28,026 nt of DNA from positions 1 through 28,026 of the forward strand of contig CAMLCH010000033.1 of NCBI GenBank assembly GCA_946478525.1. Direction: 5' to 3'. The stretch comes from Snodgrassella alvi_G. Lineage in GTDB: Bacteria > Pseudomonadota > Gammaproteobacteria > Burkholderiales > Neisseriaceae. This document shows positions 9,397-18,124 of this stretch, piece after piece (the stretch's first letter is position 1; each line of letters begins with the position of its first letter). The notes under the pieces are model-generated. The model had not been told where the DNA came from. It ran no database searches and worked only from the letters and a program-made list of their open reading frames with translations. The translations under genes were made by a program, and so were the position numbers.

Positions 9397-10639
9397 AGCG
9401 CAGAGCCTCCGCTGGTTGGGTTTTAGCGGCTCGCCAGCTTGGATATAACGTAGCCAGAAATGACAATAATAATGCAGCAAAGATAATCATGCATACATCG
9501 GAAATCTTAATATAGGAAGGCATATAATCAACAAAATAAATTTGTGAAGTAATTAATCGCCTGCCAATTAAACCTTCAAAAAAGGCCACAATATTACCAA
9601 CATTTAATGCTAGTAAGATACCTAGAATCACCCCAATCAGCGTTCCCATAAATCCTGCTATAGCACCCTGCACCATAAAAATCCGCATAATGCCACCGGG
9701 AGACATGCCTAATGTACGTAAAATAGCAATATCTGCCTGTTTTTCAGTCACAGCCATAACCAGAGAGGACACAAGATTAAAAGCAGCTACGGCTATGATT
9801 AACAACAGAATAATAAATAACATTCTCTTTTCAATTTGCACTGCATCAAAATAGCTGCGATTCTGAAATGTCCAGTCATTAATCCAGACTTGAGACTGTA
9901 ACTCAGCCGGTACAATTTTCTGAATAATTGCTGGAGCATCCTGTGGATCAGCCAGTTTAAGACGCAAACCACTGACAGCATCACCCAAACGGTATAATTT
10001 TTGTGCATCAGTGATGTGAGTCATAGCCAAACTATTATCTACTTCATAAATTTTGGTATGCAGCACGCCCACTAAAGTGAATTGCTTTAAACGAGGTACC
10101 ATCCCAGCTGGTGTGACATTGCCGTCAGGAGTAATTACAGTGATTTTGTCGCCAATATTGGCTCCTAGAGCTTCCGCTAGCCCTTTACCTAGTACGATAT
10201 CAAACTGACCTGGTTTTAAACTTTTGAAACCATTCGGAGTGATTTCTTTCCCATAATCAACAACATTACCTTCCAAGTCTGGATCAATACCGCGAATCTG
10301 AACACCACGCACCTCACCTGCATGAGCCAGTAAAGCTTGATCAGCAACATATGGCGCTGATCCTAAAACCTGCTTGTTGCCTTGCACCAGCTTTTGCAAA
10401 TCCTGCCAGCGATGTTCATCACTGACTTGGTAATAACCAAGTTCTGCATGTGGTGCAACACTAAGTAACTGATTGCGAATTTCCCTTTGAAATCCGTTCA
10501 TAACAGACAACACTACAATAAGTGTAATCACTCCCAGTGCAATTCCAGCAATAGACACTGTGCTGATGATGGACATAAAACCATTACGTTTCTTAGCACG
10601 CAGATAACGCAAGCCAATCCATGTTTCCAGAGAAGCCAT
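9389..10639 (-). CDS. lolC: Lipoprotein-releasing ABC transporter permease (LolC/E family)
   Basis: 416 residues. The opening ETWIGLRYLRAKKRNGFMS and the four-helix layout are typical of LolC/LolE: one membrane helix near 24-46, a large periplasmic domain of about 200 residues, then three helices near 270-295, 315-345 and 375-400, ending in YPSWRAAKTQPAEALRYE. Only one such permease is next to lolD here, whereas E. coli has lolC and lolE flanking lolD. It may therefore act as a homodimeric LolF-type subunit, or a second gene may lie elsewhere. A promoter sits just upstream. It probably heads the operon lolC-lolD-recD, perhaps with mtnN. Confidence 0.93.
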   Translation of the reverse strand: MASLETWIGLRYLRAKKRNGFMSIISTVSIAGIALGVITLIVVLSVMNGFQREIRNQLLSVAPHAELGYYQVSDEHRWQDLQKLVQGNKQVLGSAPYVADQALLAHAGEVRGVQIRGIDPDLEGNVVDYGKEITPNGFKSLKPGQFDIVLGKGLAEALGANIGDKITVITPDGNVTPAGMVPRLKQFTLVGVLHTKIYEVDNSLAMTHITDAQKLYRLGDAVSGLRLKLADPQDAPAIIQKIVPAELQSQVWINDWTFQNRSYFDAVQIEKRMLFIILLLIIAVAAFNLVSSLVMAVTEKQADIAILRTLGMSPGGIMRIFMVQGAIAGFMGTLIGVILGILLALNVGNIVAFFEGLIGRRLITSQIYFVDYMPSYIKISDVCMIIFAALLLSFLATLYPSWRAAKTQPAEALRYE

Positions 10640-10666
10640 GTGCAGATTATTTCAGTAAAAAAATAG

Positions 10667-10696
10667 ATTGTACCTGACGAAAGCAAAGACCGTCAT
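10667..10696 (-). promoter_or_regulatory. lolC promoter
   Basis: On the minus strand, ATGACG (10691-10696) and TACAAT (10667-10672) are separated by 18 bases. This predicts a start near 10660 and a leader of about 20 bases. Confidence 0.4.
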
Positions 10697-11352
10697 TCCT
10701 CATCAACAATATTATTAGGTTAATATTTGTTATCTAAACAATTTCTTTGTTTTTTATAACTAACAAAGATGCTGAAATCAATTTTTTATCTTCCACAAAA
10801 TGCCTTTAACCAGATTGAAATCTAAACAAAAAAAAAGAATCCAGTCTATTTTGATTAAAATACGGAAAATAAAATCCTATTTAACAAGTAAAAGACTATT
10901 ATTGAATCCAAACAATTTTTAAATCAATGAATAATGATGATTAAATAAAAAATCTGGTCATTATCGAATTTCAATATCCTTTTGTACTAATTTTACCATG
11001 ACTAACACTATTTTTATAGAAATGAGATTTGCGCATTAAATATTTAAATATTAATTAATTATAAAATCAAATTATTGAAAATAAAATGTTTAATGAAACT
11101 TTTAATTTTACCCAAATCAGATTTCAAATTCTAATCTGTAATAAAATTATGAGGCCTTAAGATTAAGAAAGTCTATTTAACCTCATAAAATTATTTTTGC
11201 ATAATTTTCATATATGATAAATAACTATTTTATCAATCTATCTTAAGCTTTATAACTGATTAAAATCATAAATTCTGGCGAAATAAATTTTTAATATTAA
11301 TTCTTTTTAAAATAAAAATCAGTATATTCGACCAACAATAAAAAACATCAAT
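10697..11352. other. AT-rich spacer between lolC and the fumarate reductase gene
   Basis: No gene is recognised. The only structure I note is an 8-base inverted repeat, TTATGAGG (11147-11154) with CCTCATAA (11181-11188), spaced 26 bases apart. Its significance is doubtful in DNA this AT-rich. Confidence 0.4.
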
Positions 11353-11398
11353 TTGACCTGTATCAATACATTGAATTAAAGCTCCTAATGAATATAAT
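11353..11398 (+). promoter_or_regulatory. FNR-like box and promoter of the fumarate reductase operon
   Basis: TTGAC-CTGT-ATCAA (11353-11366) matches the FNR consensus TTGAT-N4-ATCAA at nine of ten defined positions. A sigma70-like promoter follows: TTGAAT (11371-11376), 16 bases, TATAAT (11393-11398). Transcription would start near 11405. The box centre then lies near -45, a few bases further upstream than the textbook -41.5 for class II activation. The FNR reading is therefore plausible but not secure. Confidence 0.5.
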
Positions 11399-11509
11399 AA
11401 TCAGCGTCGAATTCATAGCTAAGTCCATTATTTTAAGTTAACATTACGCCAAATCTCTAAGTACCAACAACTTAATTTCTGTTCTACCTATTCTTAAAGG
11501 GTGTTATAT

Positions 11510-14290
11510 ATGGATTACTCAACCTCCCCGTTATTTAGTCCCTTTACACTGCCAAATGGTGTGGTATTAAAAAACCGCTTGATGATGGCACCAATGACTA
11601 CATGTTGTAGTTTCCATGATGGTTCAGTAACCGAAAATCAAATCGAATACTATCGTGCGCGCGCCGGTGTCATTGGTACAATCATTGTAGAGTGTGCATT
11701 TATTGATGCCAGAGGTCCGGCGTTTCCGGGAGCGTTAGGGGTCCATAATGATGATTGTATTGAAGGTCTTAGCTTAATTGCTGAAGCAATTAAAGAACGT
11801 GGTTCCAAAGCCATTTTACAAATCTACCACGGTGGTCGAATGGTCGACCCCAAATTGATTGGTGGTCAGATGCCTGTTGGACCGAGTGCCATTGCCATTC
11901 CACGCCCGAATGCCCCTACTCCGATTCCTTTGACTGCCGGAGAAGTGGAAGATCTGGTAGAGAAATTCGGCGAAGCAGCACGACGTGCTATTCAGGCAGG
12001 ATTTGATGGGATTGAAATTCATGGTGCCAATACCTATCTGATTCAACAATTCTTTTCACCTCATGCTAACCAACGTGAAGATAAATGGGGTGGTAGTCGT
12101 GAAAATCGCACCCGTTTCCCATTAGCTGTATTAGAAATCAGCCGGAAAATGGCAAAACAATATGCATCTGATGAATTCATTATCGGCTATCGCTTTTCTC
12201 CTGAAGAACTGGAAGTTCCCGGCATAACCTTTGATGATTCATTATTCCTATTAGATAAGCTGGCAAATGTTGGTTTGGATTACGTCCATTTTTCAATGGG
12301 TTCAACCTTACGTCCGTCAATCATTAATACAGAAGATAAAACGCCGTTAATAGATAAATTTGTGCAGATGCGTTCACCAGCTCTGAGCAAAATTCCTGTT
12401 ATCGGCGTGGGTAATATCGTTAACCGCAGCGATGTAGAAACAGCTCTTGAACATGGTTATGATTTAGTTGCAGTTGGACGGGCATGTATTGCCTATCCTG
12501 ACTGGGCTGAAATGATTAAAACTGAAGATAATATTCAGCTATCTATCAACAGTGATCAGCGCGTTTCCTTAAATATCCCTGAACCATTATGGCGTTTCCC
12601 TCTGGTTCATAGCATGGTACGGGAAATTACCAATAAAAAATTCCAGTCCGGTACATACAGGCAGACAGTTAAAGATGATTATGAAAATGAATTCGTAATC
12701 AACGTAGAACTTGGTCAGAACTTTATTAAGGATCTGACTTTGGTCAATGCTGATGATCTCAATCAGGTTTCCGTGAAAAATTTCAATGAAATCAAAGATA
12801 GAATTCTGGCAGCCAATAGTCCTTATGTAGACACCATTAGCGGGGCGACATCACAATGTGAAGCATTCAAAAAAGCTGTAACCAAAGCCATAGCAGAGTC
12901 TTACAGAGTTGCCATCATTGCCGAAGGCGGTAACCCAGATGAACAGAACTATGACGTAGTGGTTATTGGTAGCGGTGGTGCAGGTCTGGCTGCCGCCATT
13001 GAAGCACATGATAAAGGTGCCAGCGTCATTATTATTGAAAAAATGCCAATTATTGGTGGTAATACCAATAAAGCATCAGCTGGTATGAATGCAGCTGAAA
13101 CCAAATTTCAGGCGAAAGCAGGCATTAAAGATAAAAAAGAATGGTTTTATAACGAAACACTTAAAGGCGGTAAAAACAAAAATAATCCGGAACTGCTACA
13201 TTATTTTGTTGAGCATGCGCCTGAAGCTATCGACTGGCTGGATGCAAAAGGTATTGAACTCAACAATCTGACCACAACTGGCGGCATGAGCGTAGACCGC
13301 ACCCATCGTCCAGAAAGTGGTGCAGCAGTAGGTGGATTCTTAATAAGCGGCTTAGTTAAAAATATCAACCAGCGTGATATTGAAGTTATGCTTGACACAT
13401 CAGTAACCGAAATTGAATTTGCAGATGGTAAAGTTAAAGCGGTATTAACTATTGATGAAGATGGCAACACCAAGCGCGTCAATACTAAAGCAGTTATTGT
13501 CGCTACAGGTGGATTTGGTGCTAATGCCGAAATGGTTTGCCACTATCGTCCGGACTTAGCCAACTTTGTAACTACCAATCATAAAGGCGCTACAGGTAGC
13601 GGTATTGCCCTGTTGCAAAAAATTGGTGCCGATACTGTAGATATGAATGAAATTCAGATTCACCCAACTGTGGAACAAAAAACCGCTTATCTCATTTCTG
13701 AATCTATTCGTGGTGGTGGTGCAATATTGGTTTCCCAGAATGGTGAACGATTTGTAAATGAACTGGACACACGTGATAAAGTTTCCAATAGCATTATTGC
13801 CTTACCTGAGCATTACTCTTACATATTGTTTGACGAACAAGTAAAAATTGAAAATAAAGCTGCTGAAACTTATATTGCTAATGGCTTTGCAGCACAAGCA
13901 GACTCTCTGGCTGACTTAGCGAAGACTCTGGATATTGATCCTGAAACATTGAGCGAAACCATAGAACGCTACAACACATTTGTGGAAGAAAAGGAAGACA
14001 AAGATTTTGGACGCACTACTGGTCTGCGTCATACCATTAGTCAGGCTCCTTTCTATGCCATCCAAATTGCTCCCGGTATCCATCATACAATGGGCGGAGT
14101 AACCATCAACAGCAATACAGAAGTGCTGGACGAAAACAAGAATGTTCTTGCCGGTGCCTATGCTGCTGGTGAGGTAGCTGGTGGTGTTCATGGGGGCAAC
14201 CGTATTGGTGGTAATGCTGTCGCCGATATCATCATCTTTGGCATTCAGGCTGGTGATCAGGCTGCAAATTACGTCAAGAAAGCCAAGTGA
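11510..14290 (+). CDS. Three-domain soluble NADH:fumarate reductase-type flavoprotein
   Basis: 926 residues from the ATG preceded by AAAGGGTG; a GTG three codons earlier falls within that Shine-Dalgarno. Residues 1-345 are an Old Yellow Enzyme/NADH:flavin oxidoreductase domain, with His171 and Asn174 in HGANTYLIQQFFSP and the GGSRENRTRF motif. Residues about 375-460 are an FMN_bind domain with the flavinylation motif Asp441-x-x-Ser-Gly-Ala-Thr447. Residues about 481-920 are a FAD_binding_2 fumarate reductase domain with GSGGAG at 487-492. Residues matching the fumarate site of flavocytochrome c3 are present: His718, Glu731, Arg755 (proton donor position), His859 and Arg898. There is no signal peptide, haem motif or membrane segment, so it should be cytoplasmic. 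This architecture is known for the NADH-dependent fumarate reductase of Klebsiella. The partner apbE follows after 22 bases. A related acid such as acrylate or urocanate cannot be excluded as substrate. Confidence 0.9.
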   Translation: MDYSTSPLFSPFTLPNGVVLKNRLMMAPMTTCCSFHDGSVTENQIEYYRARAGVIGTIIVECAFIDARGPAFPGALGVHNDDCIEGLSLIAEAIKERGSKAILQIYHGGRMVDPKLIGGQMPVGPSAIAIPRPNAPTPIPLTAGEVEDLVEKFGEAARRAIQAGFDGIEIHGANTYLIQQFFSPHANQREDKWGGSRENRTRFPLAVLEISRKMAKQYASDEFIIGYRFSPEELEVPGITFDDSLFLLDKLANVGLDYVHFSMGSTLRPSIINTEDKTPLIDKFVQMRSPALSKIPVIGVGNIVNRSDVETALEHGYDLVAVGRACIAYPDWAEMIKTEDNIQLSINSDQRVSLNIPEPLWRFPLVHSMVREITNKKFQSGTYRQTVKDDYENEFVINVELGQNFIKDLTLVNADDLNQVSVKNFNEIKDRILAANSPYVDTISGATSQCEAFKKAVTKAIAESYRVAIIAEGGNPDEQNYDVVVIGSGGAGLAAAIEAHDKGASVIIIEKMPIIGGNTNKASAGMNAAETKFQAKAGIKDKKEWFYNETLKGGKNKNNPELLHYFVEHAPEAIDWLDAKGIELNNLTTTGGMSVDRTHRPESGAAVGGFLISGLVKNINQRDIEVMLDTSVTEIEFADGKVKAVLTIDEDGNTKRVNTKAVIVATGGFGANAEMVCHYRPDLANFVTTNHKGATGSGIALLQKIGADTVDMNEIQIHPTVEQKTAYLISESIRGGGAILVSQNGERFVNELDTRDKVSNSIIALPEHYSYILFDEQVKIENKAAETYIANGFAAQADSLADLAKTLDIDPETLSETIERYNTFVEEKEDKDFGRTTGLRHTISQAPFYAIQIAPGIHHTMGGVTINSNTEVLDENKNVLAGAYAAGEVAGGVHGGNRIGGNAVADIIIFGIQAGDQAANYVKKAK

Positions 14291-14312
14291 AATTGATTTA
14301 ATTTAATGCATA

Positions 14313-15281
14313 ATGAATGATACAAGCTTTACCTATTCACAACAGCTGATGGGTACAACGGTATCCCTGCAACTGCTTACAGAAAACCTGCAAGCAGTTG
14401 CAGCCGTCTTTAACACTATTAAAGCTTTAGAAACACGTTTAACAGTCAATCGTGAGCACTCAGAAGTAATGAGTGTTAATCATGCTGCCGGAAAACATCC
14501 GGTTACAGTAAGTGCTTTAGTCTTTGATCTGATTACGCAGGCAAAACAAGCAAGTTTACTACCCAACAGCAATTTTAATTTTGCTATTGGTCCACTGGTA
14601 AAACTTTGGAAAATTGGCTTTAGCGGCCATACTGTTCCAGCTGCGGATGCAATTGCTGAAAAATTATCTTTGACCGATCCAAGTCTGATTGAGTTAAATA
14701 AACAGGATAAATCTGTTTTTTTACCTAAAGCGGGCATGGAAATAGACTTAGGCGCTATTGCCAAAGGTTACATAGCCGACATTATAAAACTGGTGTTGGC
14801 ACAGTATGATATTCATCAAGCTATTATTAATTGCGGTGGTAATGTTCTGACCATTGGTTCTTCACCTTTCACAATTGATAAATCTTGGCACATCGGTTTA
14901 AAAAAACCCTTTGCAGATACTTCAAGTCTATTGGGCGTTATTCAGGTTCAGGATAAATCAGTAGTTACTTCAGGCATATATGAGCGTTACTTCATTCAAA
15001 ACAATCAGCTATACCATCATATTATTAATCCGGCTACAGGTTATCCGTTAAATAATGAGCTGGAAAGTATCACTGTTATTTCTGATAATTCATTAACCGG
15101 CGACATCTACTCGACAATTCTTTATGGATTGGGTTCACAAAAAGGACTGGAGGAATTAAATCGGCGACACCATATTGGCGCCATTTTTGTGACTAAAAAT
15201 AAAAACATTATCCTGAAAAGCAATCAGCATTTTCAGTTCACATTGCTGGATAACAGCTACCAACTAAGTAGCAAAAATTAA
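14313..15281 (+). CDS. apbE: FAD:protein FMN transferase, cytoplasmic form
   Basis: 322 residues. ApbE transfers FMN from FAD to a Thr or Ser in a DxxSGAT motif of its target. Family motifs are present: MGTTVSL at 13-19, GPLVKLW near 93, DLGAIAKGYIAD from 145, NCGGNV near 173, SGIYERYF near 224 and HHIINPATGYP near 237, with an Asp in TGDIYSTILYG near 264 that likely binds the metal. Many ApbE proteins are exported lipoproteins; this one has no signal peptide or lipobox, which fits modification of a cytoplasmic target. The gene directly follows the flavoprotein carrying such a motif (Thr447), so that is its likely substrate. No clear Shine-Dalgarno is seen, suggesting coupled translation. Confidence 0.92.
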   Translation: MNDTSFTYSQQLMGTTVSLQLLTENLQAVAAVFNTIKALETRLTVNREHSEVMSVNHAAGKHPVTVSALVFDLITQAKQASLLPNSNFNFAIGPLVKLWKIGFSGHTVPAADAIAEKLSLTDPSLIELNKQDKSVFLPKAGMEIDLGAIAKGYIADIIKLVLAQYDIHQAIINCGGNVLTIGSSPFTIDKSWHIGLKKPFADTSSLLGVIQVQDKSVVTSGIYERYFIQNNQLYHHIINPATGYPLNNELESITVISDNSLTGDIYSTILYGLGSQKGLEELNRRHHIGAIFVTKNKNIILKSNQHFQFTLLDNSYQLSSKN

Positions 15282-15375
15282 ATCCATACCAATAATGTGA
15301 ATCGTGTTAAATTATCTTGTGTATCCGTTTATTAGCATTAGCTAAGAAGAAGTCAGATTTTATTATCATTTAATG

Positions 15376-16434
15376 TCAGATTAATATGGTTTTTAATGCT
15401 GTTATCAGTTGTTGTTGCTGCTCTATCGTTCCCACACTTATGCGCAGATAATTATCGATACGCGACTGCTTAAAATGGCGCACAATTACACCAAGCTGAT
15501 GCAAGCGTTGATAAATCAACTCTGCTGCATAACAAGCATGACTGGCAAAAACAAAATTGGCAGCTGAAGGCAACACATTAAAGTCCAATACTTTTAACTG
15601 TTCAACTAACCACAGACGATTATCTACAACCTGCTTGCAGGTCTGGCGAAAATAAGCTTCATCGTTAAATGCTGCTATTGCTCCAGCTTGAGCTACCCGA
15701 TCTAGTGGATATGAATTAAAACTATTTTTTACTTTTTCCATACCTACTATTAATTCACTCTGCCCTAATGCCAACCCTACTCTTAAACCAGCCAGTGAGC
15801 GCGATTTTGATAATGTTTGGATAACAAGCAAATTCGGATACTGAGCAATTAATTTAACAGCAGATTGCCCGCCAAAATCAATATAAGCTTCGTCGACCAA
15901 AACAACACCAGCTGGATTGGCTTGCACAATCTGTTCAATTTGCTTTAATGATAAAAGTCTTCCTGTTGGTGCATTTGGATTTGCTATAACCACTCCGCCC
16001 TGAGCATGCTGATAATCCTCGGGATTGATTGCTAAATCATTATCTAAAGGAATCAACCGAGCCTGAACATCATATAACTGACAATAAACCGGATAAAAAC
16101 TATAGCTGATTTCAGGAAGTAATAAATTATTTTTACCCTGAAAGAAAGCGGCAAATGCCAGCGCCAAAACTTCATCTGAACCATTACCCACAAAAACCTG
16201 TGCCGATGATATATGATAATATTCAGCAATAGTCTGCTTTAGCAGATTGGCCTCTGGATCCGGATAAAGACGTAGATCCGCATTGATTGCATCATGCATT
16301 GCCTCCATAACCTTTGGTGATGGTTCGAACGGATTTTCATTGGTATTCAGTTTAACCAGATTATTAAGTTTGGGCTGCTCCCCTGGCGTATATGGTTGCA
16401 AAAGTCGGGCTTTTTCACTCCAGTATATACTCAT
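15376..16434 (-). CDS. hisC: Histidinol-phosphate aminotransferase
   Basis: 352 residues, PLP-dependent fold type I. It converts imidazole-acetol phosphate and glutamate to histidinol phosphate; close relatives also act on aromatic amino acids. The LNTNENPFEPSP motif lies near residues 27-38. The PLP lysine is Lys210 in TLSKSRSLAGLRVG, and LRISVGT near the C-terminus binds substrate. Two ATGs lie six bases apart. I chose the second because AGGGTGA would be too close to the first, which gives 354 residues. Other histidine genes are absent here. The gene lies downstream of purK and the SulP gene on the same strand, with no terminator visible between them. Confidence 0.9.
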   Translation of the reverse strand: MSIYWSEKARLLQPYTPGEQPKLNNLVKLNTNENPFEPSPKVMEAMHDAINADLRLYPDPEANLLKQTIAEYYHISSAQVFVGNGSDEVLALAFAAFFQGKNNLLLPEISYSFYPVYCQLYDVQARLIPLDNDLAINPEDYQHAQGGVVIANPNAPTGRLLSLKQIEQIVQANPAGVVLVDEAYIDFGGQSAVKLIAQYPNLLVIQTLSKSRSLAGLRVGLALGQSELIVGMEKVKNSFNSYPLDRVAQAGAIAAFNDEAYFRQTCKQVVDNRLWLVEQLKVLDFNVLPSAANFVFASHACYAAELIYQRLHQLGVIVRHFKQSRIDNYLRISVGTIEQQQQLITALKTILI

Positions 16435-16524
16435 AAACATTTCACCCTAATTGATAATAAAGCTTAGCATAATTAATCTTTTTTAGATTTAAAAACTACT
16501 AATCGTATTACTTAAGAAAATTTT

Positions 16525-18066
16525 CTAACTCTTATTTTCCCGCTGTATTGCATCTGATAATAACTGTAACACCGGAGTTGTTCTCAGCTGCTCTGCTGGT
16601 AAGTAATCTAGGTGTTTTTCTTGCAAAACCTTTAAAGCCTGTTCAGTCAGCCCACATAGGTAAAGTTTTTTCTGATGCCAATACATTCTGCGTGCCAGAC
16701 TTTGTAAATATATTAATACAGTGACATCAAGACAACAACCACAATGTACATCCAAATACACTTTTTGATGTGGAAAATCTTTGGTGAGATCACCAACATA
16801 GTGTAATAAAGATCTGGCATTGGCAAACAATAATGGCTGCGGTAAAGTGATAACAATTGTATCAGTGATTATCTGTAATTCCGGCTGTAATAAAGGCCAA
16901 GCTCTTTTTCTTACCAAACGCCACCACATAAATATCATACTAAGCGTCATTATCAGCCATATACCAGATAAAATACCGACAGAGATGATAAATAATGCAG
17001 TAAATGCTAATACACATATATCACTCCATTGTCGCCAGTACAAACGCAATTCACACCAGCGAAATTGCCGATACAATACATAAAGAGCTATAACACCCAA
17101 TGCTGGTAATGGAATATAGGCCGACCACCACCAACACAAAGTTAAAAGCAGCAACAGCAATGTCATAGGTAATAATTGATGTTCAACCTTGTACACCCGC
17201 CCAGAAATCCGGCATAAACCAACAACAATACCGCCGACAATGCCCGATAAAACATTAATTACCCCCGCCATTTCAAAATTATGGTGAACTTGATAAGCAA
17301 GATGCTGGCAAATTTCTATATAAATTAATAAAGCAATTGATGCACTCATAAATATGAATGACAACCAATCTGGATCGACTACATTCGTCAGCAGCATAAA
17401 CTGCCATTTTGGCCGAACAGGTAACATTACTCCAATGACATCAAATGACCAAATATTACCCAGTATCCACATCAGTACAATTAACCATAATGCCTTAGGT
17501 TGATGGGAAGGATGCCATAAAAGAAACAGCAATATGGAAATGAGGCTCAGCACTACACTTGGCCAGTGCCAATTTTGCCAATGTGTTACCACTTTCCAGA
17601 AAGATGTCCATGTATTATTTTCTGGTATGACTCCAAGAAGCATTGGTACTATGAGTACCACTAAAATGATCGTGATACCCAAACAAATACCATGCCAGAC
17701 TGGTCGCGCAATCCAATTCATGCGTCCACGTGGTAAAACGAATGTTAATAAAAGAAGCCATATACCTGTAAACAATGTCATTAAACTGGCTATTGCGCTA
17801 TGTTCTGCAGACGCCCCATCATAACAAGCAATGGCCGTTGAGAGTACCAGCGTTGAAAACGGCGTTATTACCATCAATGCCTCACTCTGCTTACCTAAAA
17901 GATAACAACAAAGCAATGCACTGATTATGCTGATTAACGCCATTGATACAGGTAAACCTGCAATACTTGCACAAGCGAGTGCCATGGGTAAAATATACCC
18001 GATCAACATCCAGCTACGTGGCAGACCGGAAGCCAAAAGTGAAATTTTTCCAATGACAATTTGCAA
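16525..18066 (-). CDS. SulP-family anion permease with C-terminal STAS domain
   Basis: 513 residues. The N-terminal 390 residues are strongly hydrophobic with roughly ten or more membrane segments. Near the start, LPMALACASIAGLPVSMALI resembles the first transport helices of SulP carriers. Residues about 397-505 form a STAS domain, with a strand-loop-helix at LDVHCGCCLDVTVLIYLQSL where Asp-x-Thr sits in the usual nucleotide-binding loop. SulP proteins move sulfate, bicarbonate or dicarboxylates; the substrate cannot be told from sequence. The start is TTG: AGGAG lies seven bases upstream, and the first in-frame ATG, 19 codons on, has no such signal. The transport domain looks divergent. It is 58 bases downstream of purK. 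Confidence 0.8.
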   Translation of the reverse strand: MQIVIGKISLLASGLPRSWMLIGYILPMALACASIAGLPVSMALISIISALLCCYLLGKQSEALMVITPFSTLVLSTAIACYDGASAEHSAIASLMTLFTGIWLLLLTFVLPRGRMNWIARPVWHGICLGITIILVVLIVPMLLGVIPENNTWTSFWKVVTHWQNWHWPSVVLSLISILLFLLWHPSHQPKALWLIVLMWILGNIWSFDVIGVMLPVRPKWQFMLLTNVVDPDWLSFIFMSASIALLIYIEICQHLAYQVHHNFEMAGVINVLSGIVGGIVVGLCRISGRVYKVEHQLLPMTLLLLLLTLCWWWSAYIPLPALGVIALYVLYRQFRWCELRLYWRQWSDICVLAFTALFIISVGILSGIWLIMTLSMIFMWWRLVRKRAWPLLQPELQIITDTIVITLPQPLLFANARSLLHYVGDLTKDFPHQKVYLDVHCGCCLDVTVLIYLQSLARRMYWHQKKLYLCGLTEQALKVLQEKHLDYLPAEQLRTTPVLQLLSDAIQRENKS

Positions 18067-18080
18067 GTAAATGCTCCTAT
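18067..18080 (-). promoter_or_regulatory. Ribosome binding site fixing the TTG start of the SulP gene
   Basis: Minus strand ATAGGAGCATTTAC directly precedes TTG at 18066. AGGAG is spaced seven bases from it, the optimal distance, which decides in favour of this non-ATG start. Confidence 0.7.
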
Positions 18081-18124
18081 TTTGATAGCTAGCCTATTAG
18101 TTGGTTTGATTTAAATTGTTCACA

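Noticed and set aside
9397..9480. 28-codon upstream extension of lolD
   Set aside because: It lies wholly inside lolC, is unlike LolD, and the ATG at 9396 has GGAGG upstream.
11147..11188. Eight-base inverted repeat in the lolC-fumarate reductase spacer
   Set aside because: Short arms 26 bases apart in very AT-rich DNA are easily due to chance, and they lie far from the predicted start.
13201..13482. Antisense open frames within the fumarate reductase gene
   Set aside because: They are typical shadows of a strongly coding strand, with low-complexity Ser/Thr-rich translations and no start signals.
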